A stretch of 42,173 nucleotides of DNA, taken from positions 1 through 42,173 of the forward strand of contig NZ_CALIBB010000135.1 of assembly GCF_938045595.1 (NCBI RefSeq). Direction: 5' to 3'. This document shows, in pieces, positions 1-7,683 of this stretch (position 1 is the first letter of the stretch; each line of letters opens with the position of its first letter). Under the pieces are notes generated by a model. That model did not search any database. It was not told where the DNA came from and worked only from the letters and a program-made list of their open reading frames with translations. The DNA comes from an uncultured Campylobacter sp. Its GTDB lineage: Bacteria; Campylobacterota; Campylobacteria; Campylobacterales; Campylobacteraceae. The position numbers were made by a program, and so were the translations under genes.

Positions 1-299
1 GGTTGCTTTTAAATTTTAAAATTTCAATGCAAGCCGCTTTAAAATTTCAAAAGACCCGCCGCTTGTCCGCCGCGAGCGGCGATGAAATTTTAACGCCTCG
101 CCTTACAACGAAATTTTAAAATTTTAGCGCGCCTCGGGGATCGCGCCGTAAAATTTCAAGCCAAAATTTCAAGCCGAAATTCTAACTCAAAATTCCACGC
201 CCGTAGCACAGAATTTAAAGTCCGAAAAATTCCATCGCGGCGACTTAGAATTTTACTCGTTAAATTTTACGAATTTTGCGCGCTTTTAAATCCGCAAAT
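1..299. other. Intergenic stretch, no gene seen
   Basis: No reading frame here looks like a protein. The stretch is built of repeated AAATTTTAAAATTT-type words with short GC-rich islands. A small perfect inverted repeat, CGCCGC-GA-GCGGCG, lies near 68-81. It sits downstream of the minus-strand lipoprotein gene, so it may hold that transcript's 3' end, but I see no clear stem followed by a U-run. Confidence 0.5.
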
Positions 300-713
300 T
301 TAATACGCCTTTACGAGCCGTAAATTTTTTAGATATATGACGCCGTCAAAAACGCCGCCTCCATTCGGCGCAGGCCAAGAAATGGCGATTCTTTTCGGCT
401 CTTCGTCGTATTTGGGCTCACAATAATTCTTGGAGCAGTCTATTTTAAATACCTCTTTATCGTTGCTATCAAAATCCGTCTGGGTAGAATTTTTAGGAAT
501 TTCCAGCGTGTGGATTATACGATACGGCTCGCCCTCTTTTGTGCGGGCGGACGTTATTTTTATTAGCGTATCTGCGCTGTCGTCCGAAGTCCTATAAACC
601 CCGTCTTGCCCCAAGCCCGCCAGCTCGAATTTTTTCTCCTTGCTATAAAATGCCGAGATTATGGAGCAGCCGCTAAAAAGCAAAACTGCCGCAAATAACG
701 CAAACGCTCTCAT
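300..713 (-). CDS. Small putative lipoprotein of unknown function
   Basis: The 137-residue product starts with a short basic N-terminus and a hydrophobic stretch ending in LLFSGC, a good lipobox, so it is probably cleaved before Cys16 and lipid-anchored in the inner or outer membrane. The mature part is hydrophilic and has two further cysteines close together (DCSKNYC), which could form a disulfide. A strong ribosome site (GGAGG) precedes the ATG. It is 24 bases downstream of the PFL-family gene on the same strand and may be the last gene of that run. I do not recognise the family and assign no function. Confidence 0.75.
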   Translation of the reverse strand: MRAFALFAAVLLFSGCSIISAFYSKEKKFELAGLGQDGVYRTSDDSADTLIKITSARTKEGEPYRIIHTLEIPKNSTQTDFDSNDKEVFKIDCSKNYCEPKYDEEPKRIAISWPAPNGGGVFDGVIYLKNLRLVKAY

Positions 714-737
714 CTTTCCTCCTTAGGCCGGTTAAAT

Positions 738-2075
738 TTAGTTTTTAAAACTATGAATAGGCGCGGGGATCTGGCCGCCGCGGGCGATGAAGTCTGCCGA
801 GGAGTTTTTATTTACGCTCATCACGGGCGCGCTTCCGAGTAGGCCGCTAAATTCTAGCGTGTCGCCCTCTTTGCCTTTTGGGATTATGCGCACGGCGGTC
901 GTTTTTTGATTTATCACGCCGATCGCGGCCTCGTCGGCTATGATCGCGGCGATCGTCTGCTCGGGCGTATCCTCAGGAATCGCGATCATATCGAGCCCCA
1001 CCGAGCAGATCGCAGTCATCGCTTCGAGTTTTTCTAAATTTAACGAGCCTGCGCGCACCGCGGCGATCATGCCCTCGTCTTCGGAGACGGGGATAAACGC
1101 GCCGCTAAGCCCGCCTACTTGGTTGCACGCCATGACGCCGCCCTTTTTGACTGCGTCGTTTAGCAGCGCAAGCGCAGCCGTCGTGCCGTGCGTGCCGACG
1201 CGCTCTAGCCCCATCTCCTCAAGCACGCGCGCGACCGAATCGCCCACGGCAGGGGTCGGAGCTAGCGAGAGATCGACGATGCCAAATTTCACGCCCAGCC
1301 GCTCGGACGCCATTTGGCCGACGAGCTGTCCGATACGCGTGATCTTAAACGCAGTCTTTTTCACGGTCTCCGCAACCACGTCAAAGCTCGCTCCGCGCAC
1401 CTTCTCAAGCGCGCGCTTAACGACGCCGGGGCCGCTAACGCCCACGTTTATGACGACTTCGGCCTCGCCCACGCCGTGAAATGCACCTGCCATAAAGGGA
1501 TTATCCTCGACGGCGTTGGCAAATACGACTAGCTTTGCGGCGCCAAGATCGGAAAGCCGCGCCGTCTCTTTGATCACGCGCCCCATGTCGGCGACCGCGC
1601 TCATATTTATGCCCGTCTTGGTCGAGCCGATATTTACCGACGAGCAGACCTTTTGCGTAGCGGCAAGCGCGGCTGGGATGGAGTCGATTAAAATTTTATC
1701 GCCCTTTGCGTAGCCCTTTTGCACTAGCGCCGAAAAGCCGCCGATAAAGTCGATGCCGACCTTTTGCGCCGCCTCGTCCATCGCTTTAGCAAGCGGGACG
1801 TAGCTCACGGCATCCGTCGCTGCGCCGATGATGGCGATAGGCGTTACGCAGACGCGTTTATTTACGATCGGGATGCCAAGCTCTGCTGAAATTTCATTGC
1901 CGACCTTTACCAGATCGCGAGCTTTATCGGTGATCTTGGCGTAAATTTTCTCCGCTGCTTTGTCGATATCTGGATCGATGCAGTCAAGCAGGCTGATGCC
2001 CATCGTGATCGTGCGGATGTCGAAATTTTGCTCCTCGATCATCGCGATCGTTTCGGTTACGTTTTTGATGTCCAT
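738..2075 (-). CDS. PFL family protein (UPF0210/DUF711)
   Basis: This 445-residue protein has the sequence and full length of the UPF0210 (PFL, DUF711) family: an N-terminal region with ETIAMI and ITMGISLLDC, followed by long Gly/Ala-rich segments such as GFSALVQKGY and VGGLSGAFIPVSED. The family has a fold related to pyruvate formate-lyase-type barrels, but its reaction is not established, and there is no glycyl-radical motif to suggest radical chemistry. It lies 9 bases downstream of the ACT-domain gene; the two genes are commonly paired in bacteria, so they probably act together, perhaps with the ACT protein sensing a ligand. No signal peptide, so probably cytoplasmic. Confidence 0.9.
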   Translation of the reverse strand: MDIKNVTETIAMIEEQNFDIRTITMGISLLDCIDPDIDKAAEKIYAKITDKARDLVKVGNEISAELGIPIVNKRVCVTPIAIIGAATDAVSYVPLAKAMDEAAQKVGIDFIGGFSALVQKGYAKGDKILIDSIPAALAATQKVCSSVNIGSTKTGINMSAVADMGRVIKETARLSDLGAAKLVVFANAVEDNPFMAGAFHGVGEAEVVINVGVSGPGVVKRALEKVRGASFDVVAETVKKTAFKITRIGQLVGQMASERLGVKFGIVDLSLAPTPAVGDSVARVLEEMGLERVGTHGTTAALALLNDAVKKGGVMACNQVGGLSGAFIPVSEDEGMIAAVRAGSLNLEKLEAMTAICSVGLDMIAIPEDTPEQTIAAIIADEAAIGVINQKTTAVRIIPKGKEGDTLEFSGLLGSAPVMSVNKNSSADFIARGGQIPAPIHSFKN

Positions 2076-2084
2076 ATCGGCACC

Positions 2085-2351
2085 TTAGATGTTGTGCATG
2101 GCGTCAAAGATCGCCGAGCTTTGGATGTTGATTTTAACTTTTAGCTTTTCGCCAAGCTCGTTTAGCTCCTCGCGTAGAGCCGTGAAGTCCTGCTTTTCGT
2201 CGCTGGAAACCACCGCCATCATCGTAAAAAACTCATCCAAAACCGTCTGACTGATGTCGTCTATGTTTAGCCCAAGCTGCGCGAGCTTAGCCGAAACGCC
2301 CGCTACAATGCCAACCTTGTCCTTACCGATCACCGTTACGATCGCTTTCAC
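2085..2351 (-). CDS. ACT domain-containing protein (UPF0237)
   Basis: The 88-residue protein is a single ACT domain, starting MKAIVTVIGKDKVGIVAGV, the usual beta-alpha start of small ligand-binding ACT proteins. ACT domains bind amino acids or other small molecules and generally act as dimers. No catalytic domain is attached. It is immediately upstream of, and almost certainly cotranscribed with, the PFL-family gene. The ligand is unknown. Length and start match the family well. Confidence 0.9.
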   Translation of the reverse strand: MKAIVTVIGKDKVGIVAGVSAKLAQLGLNIDDISQTVLDEFFTMMAVVSSDEKQDFTALREELNELGEKLKVKINIQSSAIFDAMHNI

Positions 2352-2405
2352 TCTTACTCCTTTTTAAAATTTATTTAGCTATTTTGAGCGCGAAGCCCTT
2401 CAAAA

Positions 2406-2906
2406 CTACTGAATTTTGCCGCCGTTTGAAATTATCAGCGCAAATACAATTGCGACAAAAGCGTAAAATATTACCGCGAGCCATATCGCCCATCTATTCA
2501 CGCCGCCGCCCCGCCTTAGGGCTTCGTCGTCCTGTTTATCTAACAATGAAACAAAACTATAGCAAACGAAATATTTCGCCATAGTTCCGCTACTGACGCT
2601 AATCGCCATTCCTATACTTCTATCATATTCATCCAAAAACGGAATAAAGCAGGAAATTAACACAACGGCAAATAGGGCTGCGGCAATTTTATACTCCTTG
2701 CGGTACAGAAAAAAGAACAGCGTGCCGAAAAATCCCCACCAGCTCCACGTGCTTACATAATTTAACTCGCGCTGCTTGCCCGCGGCGAAAAATTTCTCGC
2801 AGGCGCGTGCGTAAATTTCAACCTTGCTAGGGGTTTGCAAGAAAATTTCCAGCTTCTGTCGAAGCAACTTGCCGTCAGATAAAATTTCTCTAGCGTAATC
2901 CGTCAT
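2406..2906 (-). CDS. DUF2628-like integral membrane protein
   Basis: A 166-residue protein with a soluble N-terminal third and about three or four hydrophobic segments. The motif WSWWGFFGTLFFFLYRKEYK, followed by a hydrophobic run, is typical of DUF2628-type membrane proteins, whose role is unknown. A last transmembrane helix lies near the C-terminus (WAIWLAVIFYAFVAIVFALI). It starts 10 bases after trpS on the same strand and is followed by a 54-base gap before the ACT gene, so it is probably cotranscribed with trpS. The family call rests on the WWGFF motif and topology only. Confidence 0.75.
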   Translation of the reverse strand: MTDYAREILSDGKLLRQKLEIFLQTPSKVEIYARACEKFFAAGKQRELNYVSTWSWWGFFGTLFFFLYRKEYKIAAALFAVVLISCFIPFLDEYDRSIGMAISVSSGTMAKYFVCYSFVSLLDKQDDEALRRGGGVNRWAIWLAVIFYAFVAIVFALIISNGGKIQ

Positions 2907-2916
2907 CTCACTCTCC

Positions 2917-3888
2917 TTAGCGATAAATCCCCACGGCGGCGCGAACCTTTTGCATCAATGAAGCAGCCGTCGCGGCCGCTCTTTGCGCGCCCTGTCTTAG
3001 CATCTCGTCTAAAATTTCGCGGTGGCTTTGATAGTATTCGAATTTATCTCGCGCGTCTTTGAAGTAGCCGAGCACTAGCTCGTTTAGATACGCCTTAAAA
3101 TGCCCATGCCCCTCGCCGCCCCGCTCGTAACGAGCCTGTAGCTCCGTCTGCTCCGCCTCGCTTAAAAATAGCTTCGCGATGTTATAGACATTGCATCCGC
3201 GCCACTGCTTAGGCGCCTCCAGCGGCTCGGAGGTCGTTACGATACTTGAAATTTGCTTCTTTAGCGTCGCGGCATCTGCAAAAATATCGATCGTATTGCC
3301 GTAGCTCTTGCTCATCTTCGCGCCGTCGGTGCCCGGCACGATCGCCACTTCATCATTTACGCGCGCTTGCGGAATAGTTAAAATTTCTCCGTGGGCGTTG
3401 TTAAATTTAAGCGCGATGTCGCGGACGATCTCGACGTGCTGGATCTGATCCTTGCCCACGGGCACGACCTCTGCGCTGTATAGCAGGATGTCCGCCGCCA
3501 TCAGCACGGGGTAGCTAAACAGATCGTGTTTGCTCTCAAAACCCTTGGCGATCTTGTCTTTGTAGGCGTGCGCCCGCTCGAGCAGCCCCATCGGCGCATA
3601 TCCGCTTAAAATCCAGTAAAGTTCCAGCACCTCTTTCACGTCGCTTTGCACCCAAAACACCGTCTTTTTCGGATCTATCCCGAGGGACAAAAACGCCGCG
3701 GCGGCCTCGTAGGTGGAGTTTTTTAGCTTTGCGCCGTCGCTTACGGACGTGAGCGCATGGTAGTTTGCGATAAACATAAACATCTGCTCGCCCGCGTTTT
3801 GCGCATCCACCATCTGCTTGATACTCGCGAAGTAATTGCCCAAATGCAGCTTGCCGCTGGGCTGAAGACCCGTTAAAATTCTCATCAT
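2917..3888 (-). CDS. trpS: Tryptophan--tRNA ligase
   Basis: TrpRS joins tryptophan to tRNA(Trp) in the cytoplasm. The 323-residue protein shows the class I signatures: LTGLQPSGKLHLGNYFASIK at the N-terminus (the HIGH-like site) and GAKMSKSYGN (the KMSKS loop), with the family's GKDQIQHVE motif between them. The length is normal. The reading frame begins MMRILTG; the second Met (3885) is also possible. It is the third gene of the minus-strand order der-aroK-trpS, which matches the order I recall in C. jejuni. Confidence 0.96.
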   Translation of the reverse strand: MMRILTGLQPSGKLHLGNYFASIKQMVDAQNAGEQMFMFIANYHALTSVSDGAKLKNSTYEAAAAFLSLGIDPKKTVFWVQSDVKEVLELYWILSGYAPMGLLERAHAYKDKIAKGFESKHDLFSYPVLMAADILLYSAEVVPVGKDQIQHVEIVRDIALKFNNAHGEILTIPQARVNDEVAIVPGTDGAKMSKSYGNTIDIFADAATLKKQISSIVTTSEPLEAPKQWRGCNVYNIAKLFLSEAEQTELQARYERGGEGHGHFKAYLNELVLGYFKDARDKFEYYQSHREILDEMLRQGAQRAAATAASLMQKVRAAVGIYR

Positions 3889-3895
3889 TGCTCCT

Positions 3896-4333
3896 TTAAA
3901 TCAAAATCAAATCGCCGTCCACAAAACCCACGGCGATGTGCTTGCACTTAAAAATTTTAGCGCTAGGCATCTGCTCTCGCAGCTCGCGCAGAGCCTGCAC
4001 GAGCAGTTTTAAAACCTGTCGCCACGAAAGCTCATTTAAAAATTCAAGCTGCAAGCGTGAATATTCGGGATAAAACTCATCCTCGTCCTCGCACGCCCAG
4101 TCGTCGTCATCCGCGTCATAACTGCTCGATCCCGCCAGCTCAAGCGCGTAAGGCTCGTAAAGATCGAAGTGCCACGCGATCACCCGCTTTGGAATTTCCT
4201 CGCGCTCTAAGCCCTCCAGTAGCTCACGCAGCTTTTGCTTTAGCGCCTCTTTCTTTTCAAGCTTATCGCTTTTGCTCTCTTTGCCGCGCGGCTCGGAATT
4301 TTTGCCGCCGCCGGAGCGCTTTTGTTTAGACAT
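3896..4333 (-). CDS. Possible internal start giving the aroK C-terminal domain alone
   Basis: Within the aroK frame, an ATG at 4333 is preceded by AAAGGGG six bases upstream, a better ribosome site than most internal Met codons have. Translation from here would give a free 145-residue protein beginning MSKQKRSGGGK. The junction lies where a shikimate kinase normally stops, so the two parts may once have been, or may still act as, separate genes that lost a stop codon. It is also possible that only the full fusion is made. Nothing in the sequence decides between these. Confidence 0.4.
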   Translation of the reverse strand: MSKQKRSGGGKNSEPRGKESKSDKLEKKEALKQKLRELLEGLEREEIPKRVIAWHFDLYEPYALELAGSSSYDADDDDWACEDEDEFYPEYSRLQLEFLNELSWRQVLKLLVQALRELREQMPSAKIFKCKHIAVGFVDGDLILI

Positions 4334-4867
4334 CTTTTTCCCCTTTAAATTTAGCCCGTCGCAGGCGGAGCAAATTTCTTTTACGATCTTTTTTACGCTT
4401 TTATTTTCGACGTCGATTACGATGTCGGCCTTTTTTTCATACGCCCCGTCTCTTTGAGCGTGCAGCGCCGCGGCCTTTTGCAGATCCGCTAACAGCGGGC
4501 GCTTGGCAAATTTTTTCTCCGCGTTTTCGCTATTTTTTAAGCGATTAATGATCCCCTCAAAGCTTGATTTCAGATACACGACGGTGCCGATTTTGTTTAA
4601 ATTTTTCACGGCGTAAAAGCCGCCGCCTGTAGAAATTACTGCGTGCCTGACGGACTTTTCTAAAAATTTCGCAAGGCTCTCTTCCATCTTTCTAAAGCTT
4701 TGCTCGCCCTGCTCTTTAAAAATTTGCCCGATCTTTTTATTGGCGTAGCTTTCGATCATATCGTCGCAATCAAGCGCAAACATCCCGCTTTGCGCAGCCA
4801 GAGCCCGCGCTACCGTGCCCTTGCCGACCCCCATAAAGCCGATGAGTACGATGTTACCGCTCTTCAT
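3896..4867 (-). CDS. aroK: Shikimate kinase fused to an acidic C-terminal domain
   Basis: Residues 1 to about 170 are a complete shikimate kinase, which phosphorylates shikimate with ATP in the route to chorismate. It shows Walker A GFMGVGKGT (10-18), the DCDD substrate site (33-36), STGGGF (79-84) and the lid arginine in RPLLAD. Shikimate kinases usually end near 165-180 residues; this frame runs on to 323. The extra 145 residues start with a Lys/Ser/Gly-rich linker, then a helix rich in Lys, Glu and Leu, a very acidic patch (DADDDDWACEDEDEF) and a hydrophobic C-terminus (AVGFVDGDLILI). I do not recognise this part. A Met at residue 179 (4333) has its own ribosome site. The gene overlaps der by 14 bases. 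Confidence 0.92.
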   Translation of the reverse strand: MKSGNIVLIGFMGVGKGTVARALAAQSGMFALDCDDMIESYANKKIGQIFKEQGEQSFRKMEESLAKFLEKSVRHAVISTGGGFYAVKNLNKIGTVVYLKSSFEGIINRLKNSENAEKKFAKRPLLADLQKAAALHAQRDGAYEKKADIVIDVENKSVKKIVKEICSACDGLNLKGKKMSKQKRSGGGKNSEPRGKESKSDKLEKKEALKQKLRELLEGLEREEIPKRVIAWHFDLYEPYALELAGSSSYDADDDDWACEDEDEFYPEYSRLQLEFLNELSWRQVLKLLVQALRELREQMPSAKIFKCKHIAVGFVDGDLILI

Positions 4868-6239
4868 CGCTCTCCCCTTTTTTGCGCGGCAGCAGCACTA
4901 GCGGACTTCCCGAAAGAGCGAAGCTTGCGCGCAGTCTGTTCATCAAATAGCGCTTGTAGCTAAAATGTAGCGCTTGCGGGCGGTTCATTACAAGAGCGAT
5001 CTTCGGCGGCGCAAAGCCGATCTGCGCGGCGTAGTAAATTTTAACCGATTTGCCCCGCTCGCGAGGTATCGGATGCGCCTTTATCGCGGCTTCTATGGCT
5101 TCATTGATCCTTGCAGTGCCGAGCTTGCGCGTAAAATTTGAATAAACATCCAAAATGAGCGGGTAAATTTTATGTATCCGCTTCTTATCGGTCGCGCTGA
5201 CGCTGATGATCGGCGCGTAGGAAAGGAATTTAAACCTATCGCGCAGATCGCGGCAAAACTCGTCGTAATCGCGCTCGCAAAGATCCCATTTGTTTAAAAT
5301 TATGATGAGCCCGAGTTCAAATTTAGCCGCAAGCCCCGCGATGCGCTCGTCCAGCTCGTTTAGCGGCTCGCTTGCGTCAAGCACCAAAAGCGCGATGTCG
5401 GAGCTTTGCAAGATTTTTTCGGTGCGATTTAGCGCGAAACGCTCGATGCCCTCGATCTTGCCGCGGCGGCGAATACCCGCCGTATCGATAAACTCGAGCG
5501 TGCGCCCTTCAAATTCCGTGCTTTCGTTCACCGGATCGATCGTCGTGCCCGCATAATCGCTCACGACCGAGCGCTGCGAGCCCACAAGCGCGTTTAGAAG
5601 GCTCGATTTACCGACGTTTACCCGCCCGATGATACCCACGCCGATGGTTTTACTAGCGTAAAATTCCTCGTCGCGCCCCTCTTTCGGCTCGCCCTCGTCG
5701 TTGAAGCCCCCTATAAAATCATCAAAAATTTCATCCTCGTCCTGCTGCGCGGGCGCAGGGTCCAAAAAGCCGTAGATCCACTCTTTCAGCTCATCGATGC
5801 CGCTGTTGTGCGAGACGGAGATCGGGAAAAATTTAACGCCGAATTCGTTAAACTCCCAGCTGCGCTCCTCATCGCGCTTGCCATCAATCTTATTGACCGC
5901 CAGGGCGATGGGCTTACCGAGCTTTTGCAGCGAGAAAAATATCCGCCGCTCATCGTCGCTCGGCAATAGCTTGCCGTCCGTCATAAAGATTATCAAATCC
6001 GCGCTCTTTGCCTCGCTTAGCGTCTTAGCCTGCACGCGCGCAAACAGCTCGGAGGTGTCTTCCAAGCCGCCCGAATCGATCACGCGCACGCAGCGATCAA
6101 AAATTTCGGCTTCGGCCCTATTGGTATCGCGCGTCGTACCCGCAACGTCGCTCGTGATGGCGATGCGAGCGCCCGCTAGGCGGTTAAAAAGGCTCGACTT
6201 GCCGACGTTGGGGCGCCCGATGATGATCAAACTTTTCAC
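4854..6239 (-). CDS. der: Ribosome-assembly GTPase Der (EngA)
   Basis: Der is a tandem-GTPase needed for assembly of the large ribosomal subunit. The protein holds two G domains, each with a P-loop: GRPNVGKSS near the N-terminus and GRVNVGKSS around residue 210, followed by DTAGIRRRG and NKWD motifs, and a C-terminal KH-like domain. I choose the GTG at 6239 as start (461 aa): it gives the family's normal beginning (MKSLIIIGRPNVG), has AAGGAC six bases upstream, and lies downstream of a good -10 box at 6265-6270. An ATG at 6275 would add 12 atypical residues and lies upstream of that promoter. First gene of der-aroK-trpS. Confidence 0.93.
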   Translation of the reverse strand: MKSLIIIGRPNVGKSSLFNRLAGARIAITSDVAGTTRDTNRAEAEIFDRCVRVIDSGGLEDTSELFARVQAKTLSEAKSADLIIFMTDGKLLPSDDERRIFFSLQKLGKPIALAVNKIDGKRDEERSWEFNEFGVKFFPISVSHNSGIDELKEWIYGFLDPAPAQQDEDEIFDDFIGGFNDEGEPKEGRDEEFYASKTIGVGIIGRVNVGKSSLLNALVGSQRSVVSDYAGTTIDPVNESTEFEGRTLEFIDTAGIRRRGKIEGIERFALNRTEKILQSSDIALLVLDASEPLNELDERIAGLAAKFELGLIIILNKWDLCERDYDEFCRDLRDRFKFLSYAPIISVSATDKKRIHKIYPLILDVYSNFTRKLGTARINEAIEAAIKAHPIPRERGKSVKIYYAAQIGFAPPKIALVMNRPQALHFSYKRYLMNRLRASFALSGSPLVLLPRKKGESDEER

Positions 6240-6264
6240 GTTCGTCCTTGTAGTTTTTGGCGCG

Positions 6265-6270
6265 ATTATA
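6265..6270 (-). promoter_or_regulatory. -10 box for der
   Basis: On the minus strand the sequence reads TTTTTGGTTATAATCGCGC; TATAAT fits the -10 consensus, and the T-rich stretch with TTTTTGG ahead of it is typical of Campylobacter vegetative promoters, which lack a -35 box. Transcription would begin near 6258, leaving a short leader before the GTG start of der. Confidence 0.6.
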
Positions 6271-6275
6271 ACCAA

Positions 6276-6771
6276 AAATAGATTAAAGCCAAATTCTACG
6301 CGCTCGCTCGCGGAGCTAAGCGGTAAAATTTTATAAAATTTAGGCGCTAAATTTAGCGAAATTTTATCGCGACACTAGCGGAACGCCGCACGGACGCAAG
6401 ACGTCAAAACGCGCTATCCATCGCCGAACATATCGCAGAATGCGGAGATGTGCGTAAATCTTATAAATTTTAAAAACCGACGCAACTACACGAAAGCATA
6501 AAAGCCCGCAGCTGCGCAAATTTTACTGCTTTGCTCAAGCAAGCGGCGGCGCGCAGAGCAGAGGGTCGGTAAAAATCACAAAAGCAGCGCCCAATATCCA
6601 AGTACTGAACTAGCGCCCGTGAGCAAGAAACGCAAAAGCAAGCGTCCAAGTACAAAACCGAGCCGTCGCGCCAGGCGCGCAAAAGCAGGCGGTGCGGCGA
6701 AATATTAAAACGGCGGAATATTAAAATTTAATCATTATGCGTGTATAATTCCGCAAATTTAAAGGGTCGCG
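6276..6771. other. Intergenic region with degenerate repeats
   Basis: About 500 bases between divergent der and the first EamA gene. The only frame of any length (6470-6682, minus) is Cys/Ala-rich with no ribosome site and is not convincing. Between 6578 and 6691 a word of the form CRCAAAAGCARGCG occurs three times, twice followed by TCCAAGTAC, suggesting an eroded tandem repeat with a period near 50 bases. The der promoter lies at one edge and the EamA promoter at the other. Confidence 0.5.
6744..6749 (+). promoter_or_regulatory. -10 box for the EamA pair
   Basis: TATAAT in the context GTGTATAATTCC, 22 bases ahead of the ATG of the first EamA gene. No -35 box is evident, as usual in this group. 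Confidence 0.55.
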
Positions 6772-7677
6772 ATGAAATACAACAACTTCTTGCTGCACCA
6801 TCTAAGCGTGTATTATATGCTGATGGCGTGCTTTTACAACTCTCTTACGGGCGTTTTTGCCAAGCTTTTGGGCGCGCAAATTTCATCGCTTGAGGTCGTG
6901 CTCTTTCGCAATCTGCCCGGACTTTTGATCCTGCTTTATAAAATCAAGGCTCGTCCCCGTACGGCGCGCTTCGCAAACAAAGGTGGTCATCCTTTTACGC
7001 TCGCGTTTCGCGGCATTATCGGGATTTTGGGGCTGATGGTATTTTTTTATAACGTCGCCAACATCAGCCTCGGCGAGGCATTTACTTTTCAAAAAACGGC
7101 GCCCATTTGGACGGCGATCATTGCGTACTTTACCCTCGGCGAAAAATTCGGCGCGATGGGCTGGTTTTCGGTCTGCCTAGGCTTTGTGGGCATCGTTTTG
7201 GTAATTCAGCCGCAGTTTGGCTTGCAGCCGAGCGATATTTTTGGAATTTTAAGCGGATTATTCGCCGCGATGGCGCTTACCTCCGTGCGCGGGCTACGTA
7301 AATACTATAGCTCCGATACGATCATCCTCTCGGCGCTTCTTGCCGGCACGCTGATGCCCGTAGCGCTTATGATCGCGGCGGAATTTATAGACGCCCCCGC
7401 GCTGAGCTTTATGCTTTGCAAATTTAAAATTCCAAACGCACAGGGCTGGCTTTTTGCCGTGCTTCTGGGGCTGCTGGGGCTGTTTTATCAAACCTACGTC
7501 ACCAAGGCCTACGCCGCGACGCGCAAAGCGGGCATAGTAGCTACGATCAGCTACGCAGACATCATCTTTTCGACGCTATTTGGGCTGCTGCTAGGCGACG
7601 CCTTGCCCGGTTTCATGGCGCTTGTGGGTATGGCGCTTATCATCGCCGCGGGCGCGCTCGTGGCAAACCGAAAGTAG
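6772..7677 (+). CDS. EamA/DMT-family transporter (first of a tandem pair)
   Basis: A 301-residue, ten-helix inner-membrane protein of the drug/metabolite transporter superfamily, made of two EamA repeats. Family signs are FRNLPGLLILLYK near helix 2, the GEAFTFQKTAPIWTAII stretch that starts the fourth helix of the first repeat, and YVTKAYAATRKAGIVATISY in the second. Members export or import amino acids, nucleosides or other metabolites; the substrate cannot be read from sequence. The next gene is a clear paralogue, starting six bases after this stop, so the two are cotranscribed from the 6744 promoter and could form a hetero-oligomer. Confidence 0.9.
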   Translation: MKYNNFLLHHLSVYYMLMACFYNSLTGVFAKLLGAQISSLEVVLFRNLPGLLILLYKIKARPRTARFANKGGHPFTLAFRGIIGILGLMVFFYNVANISLGEAFTFQKTAPIWTAIIAYFTLGEKFGAMGWFSVCLGFVGIVLVIQPQFGLQPSDIFGILSGLFAAMALTSVRGLRKYYSSDTIILSALLAGTLMPVALMIAAEFIDAPALSFMLCKFKIPNAQGWLFAVLLGLLGLFYQTYVTKAYAATRKAGIVATISYADIIFSTLFGLLLGDALPGFMALVGMALIIAAGALVANRK

Positions 7678-7683
7678 CGGGCG

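Noticed and set aside
940..1713. Plus-strand open frames over the PFL-family gene
   Set aside because: They are antisense to a well-recognised gene, have Ser/Thr/Pro-rich noise-like composition and lack ribosome sites.
6240..6275. Longer N-terminus of Der from ATG 6275
   Set aside because: It adds atypical residues, lies upstream of the likely -10 box, and the GTG at 6239 has a better ribosome site.
6470..6682. 70-codon minus-strand frame in the der-EamA gap
   Set aside because: No ribosome site, odd Cys/Ala-rich composition, and it overlaps degenerate repeats.
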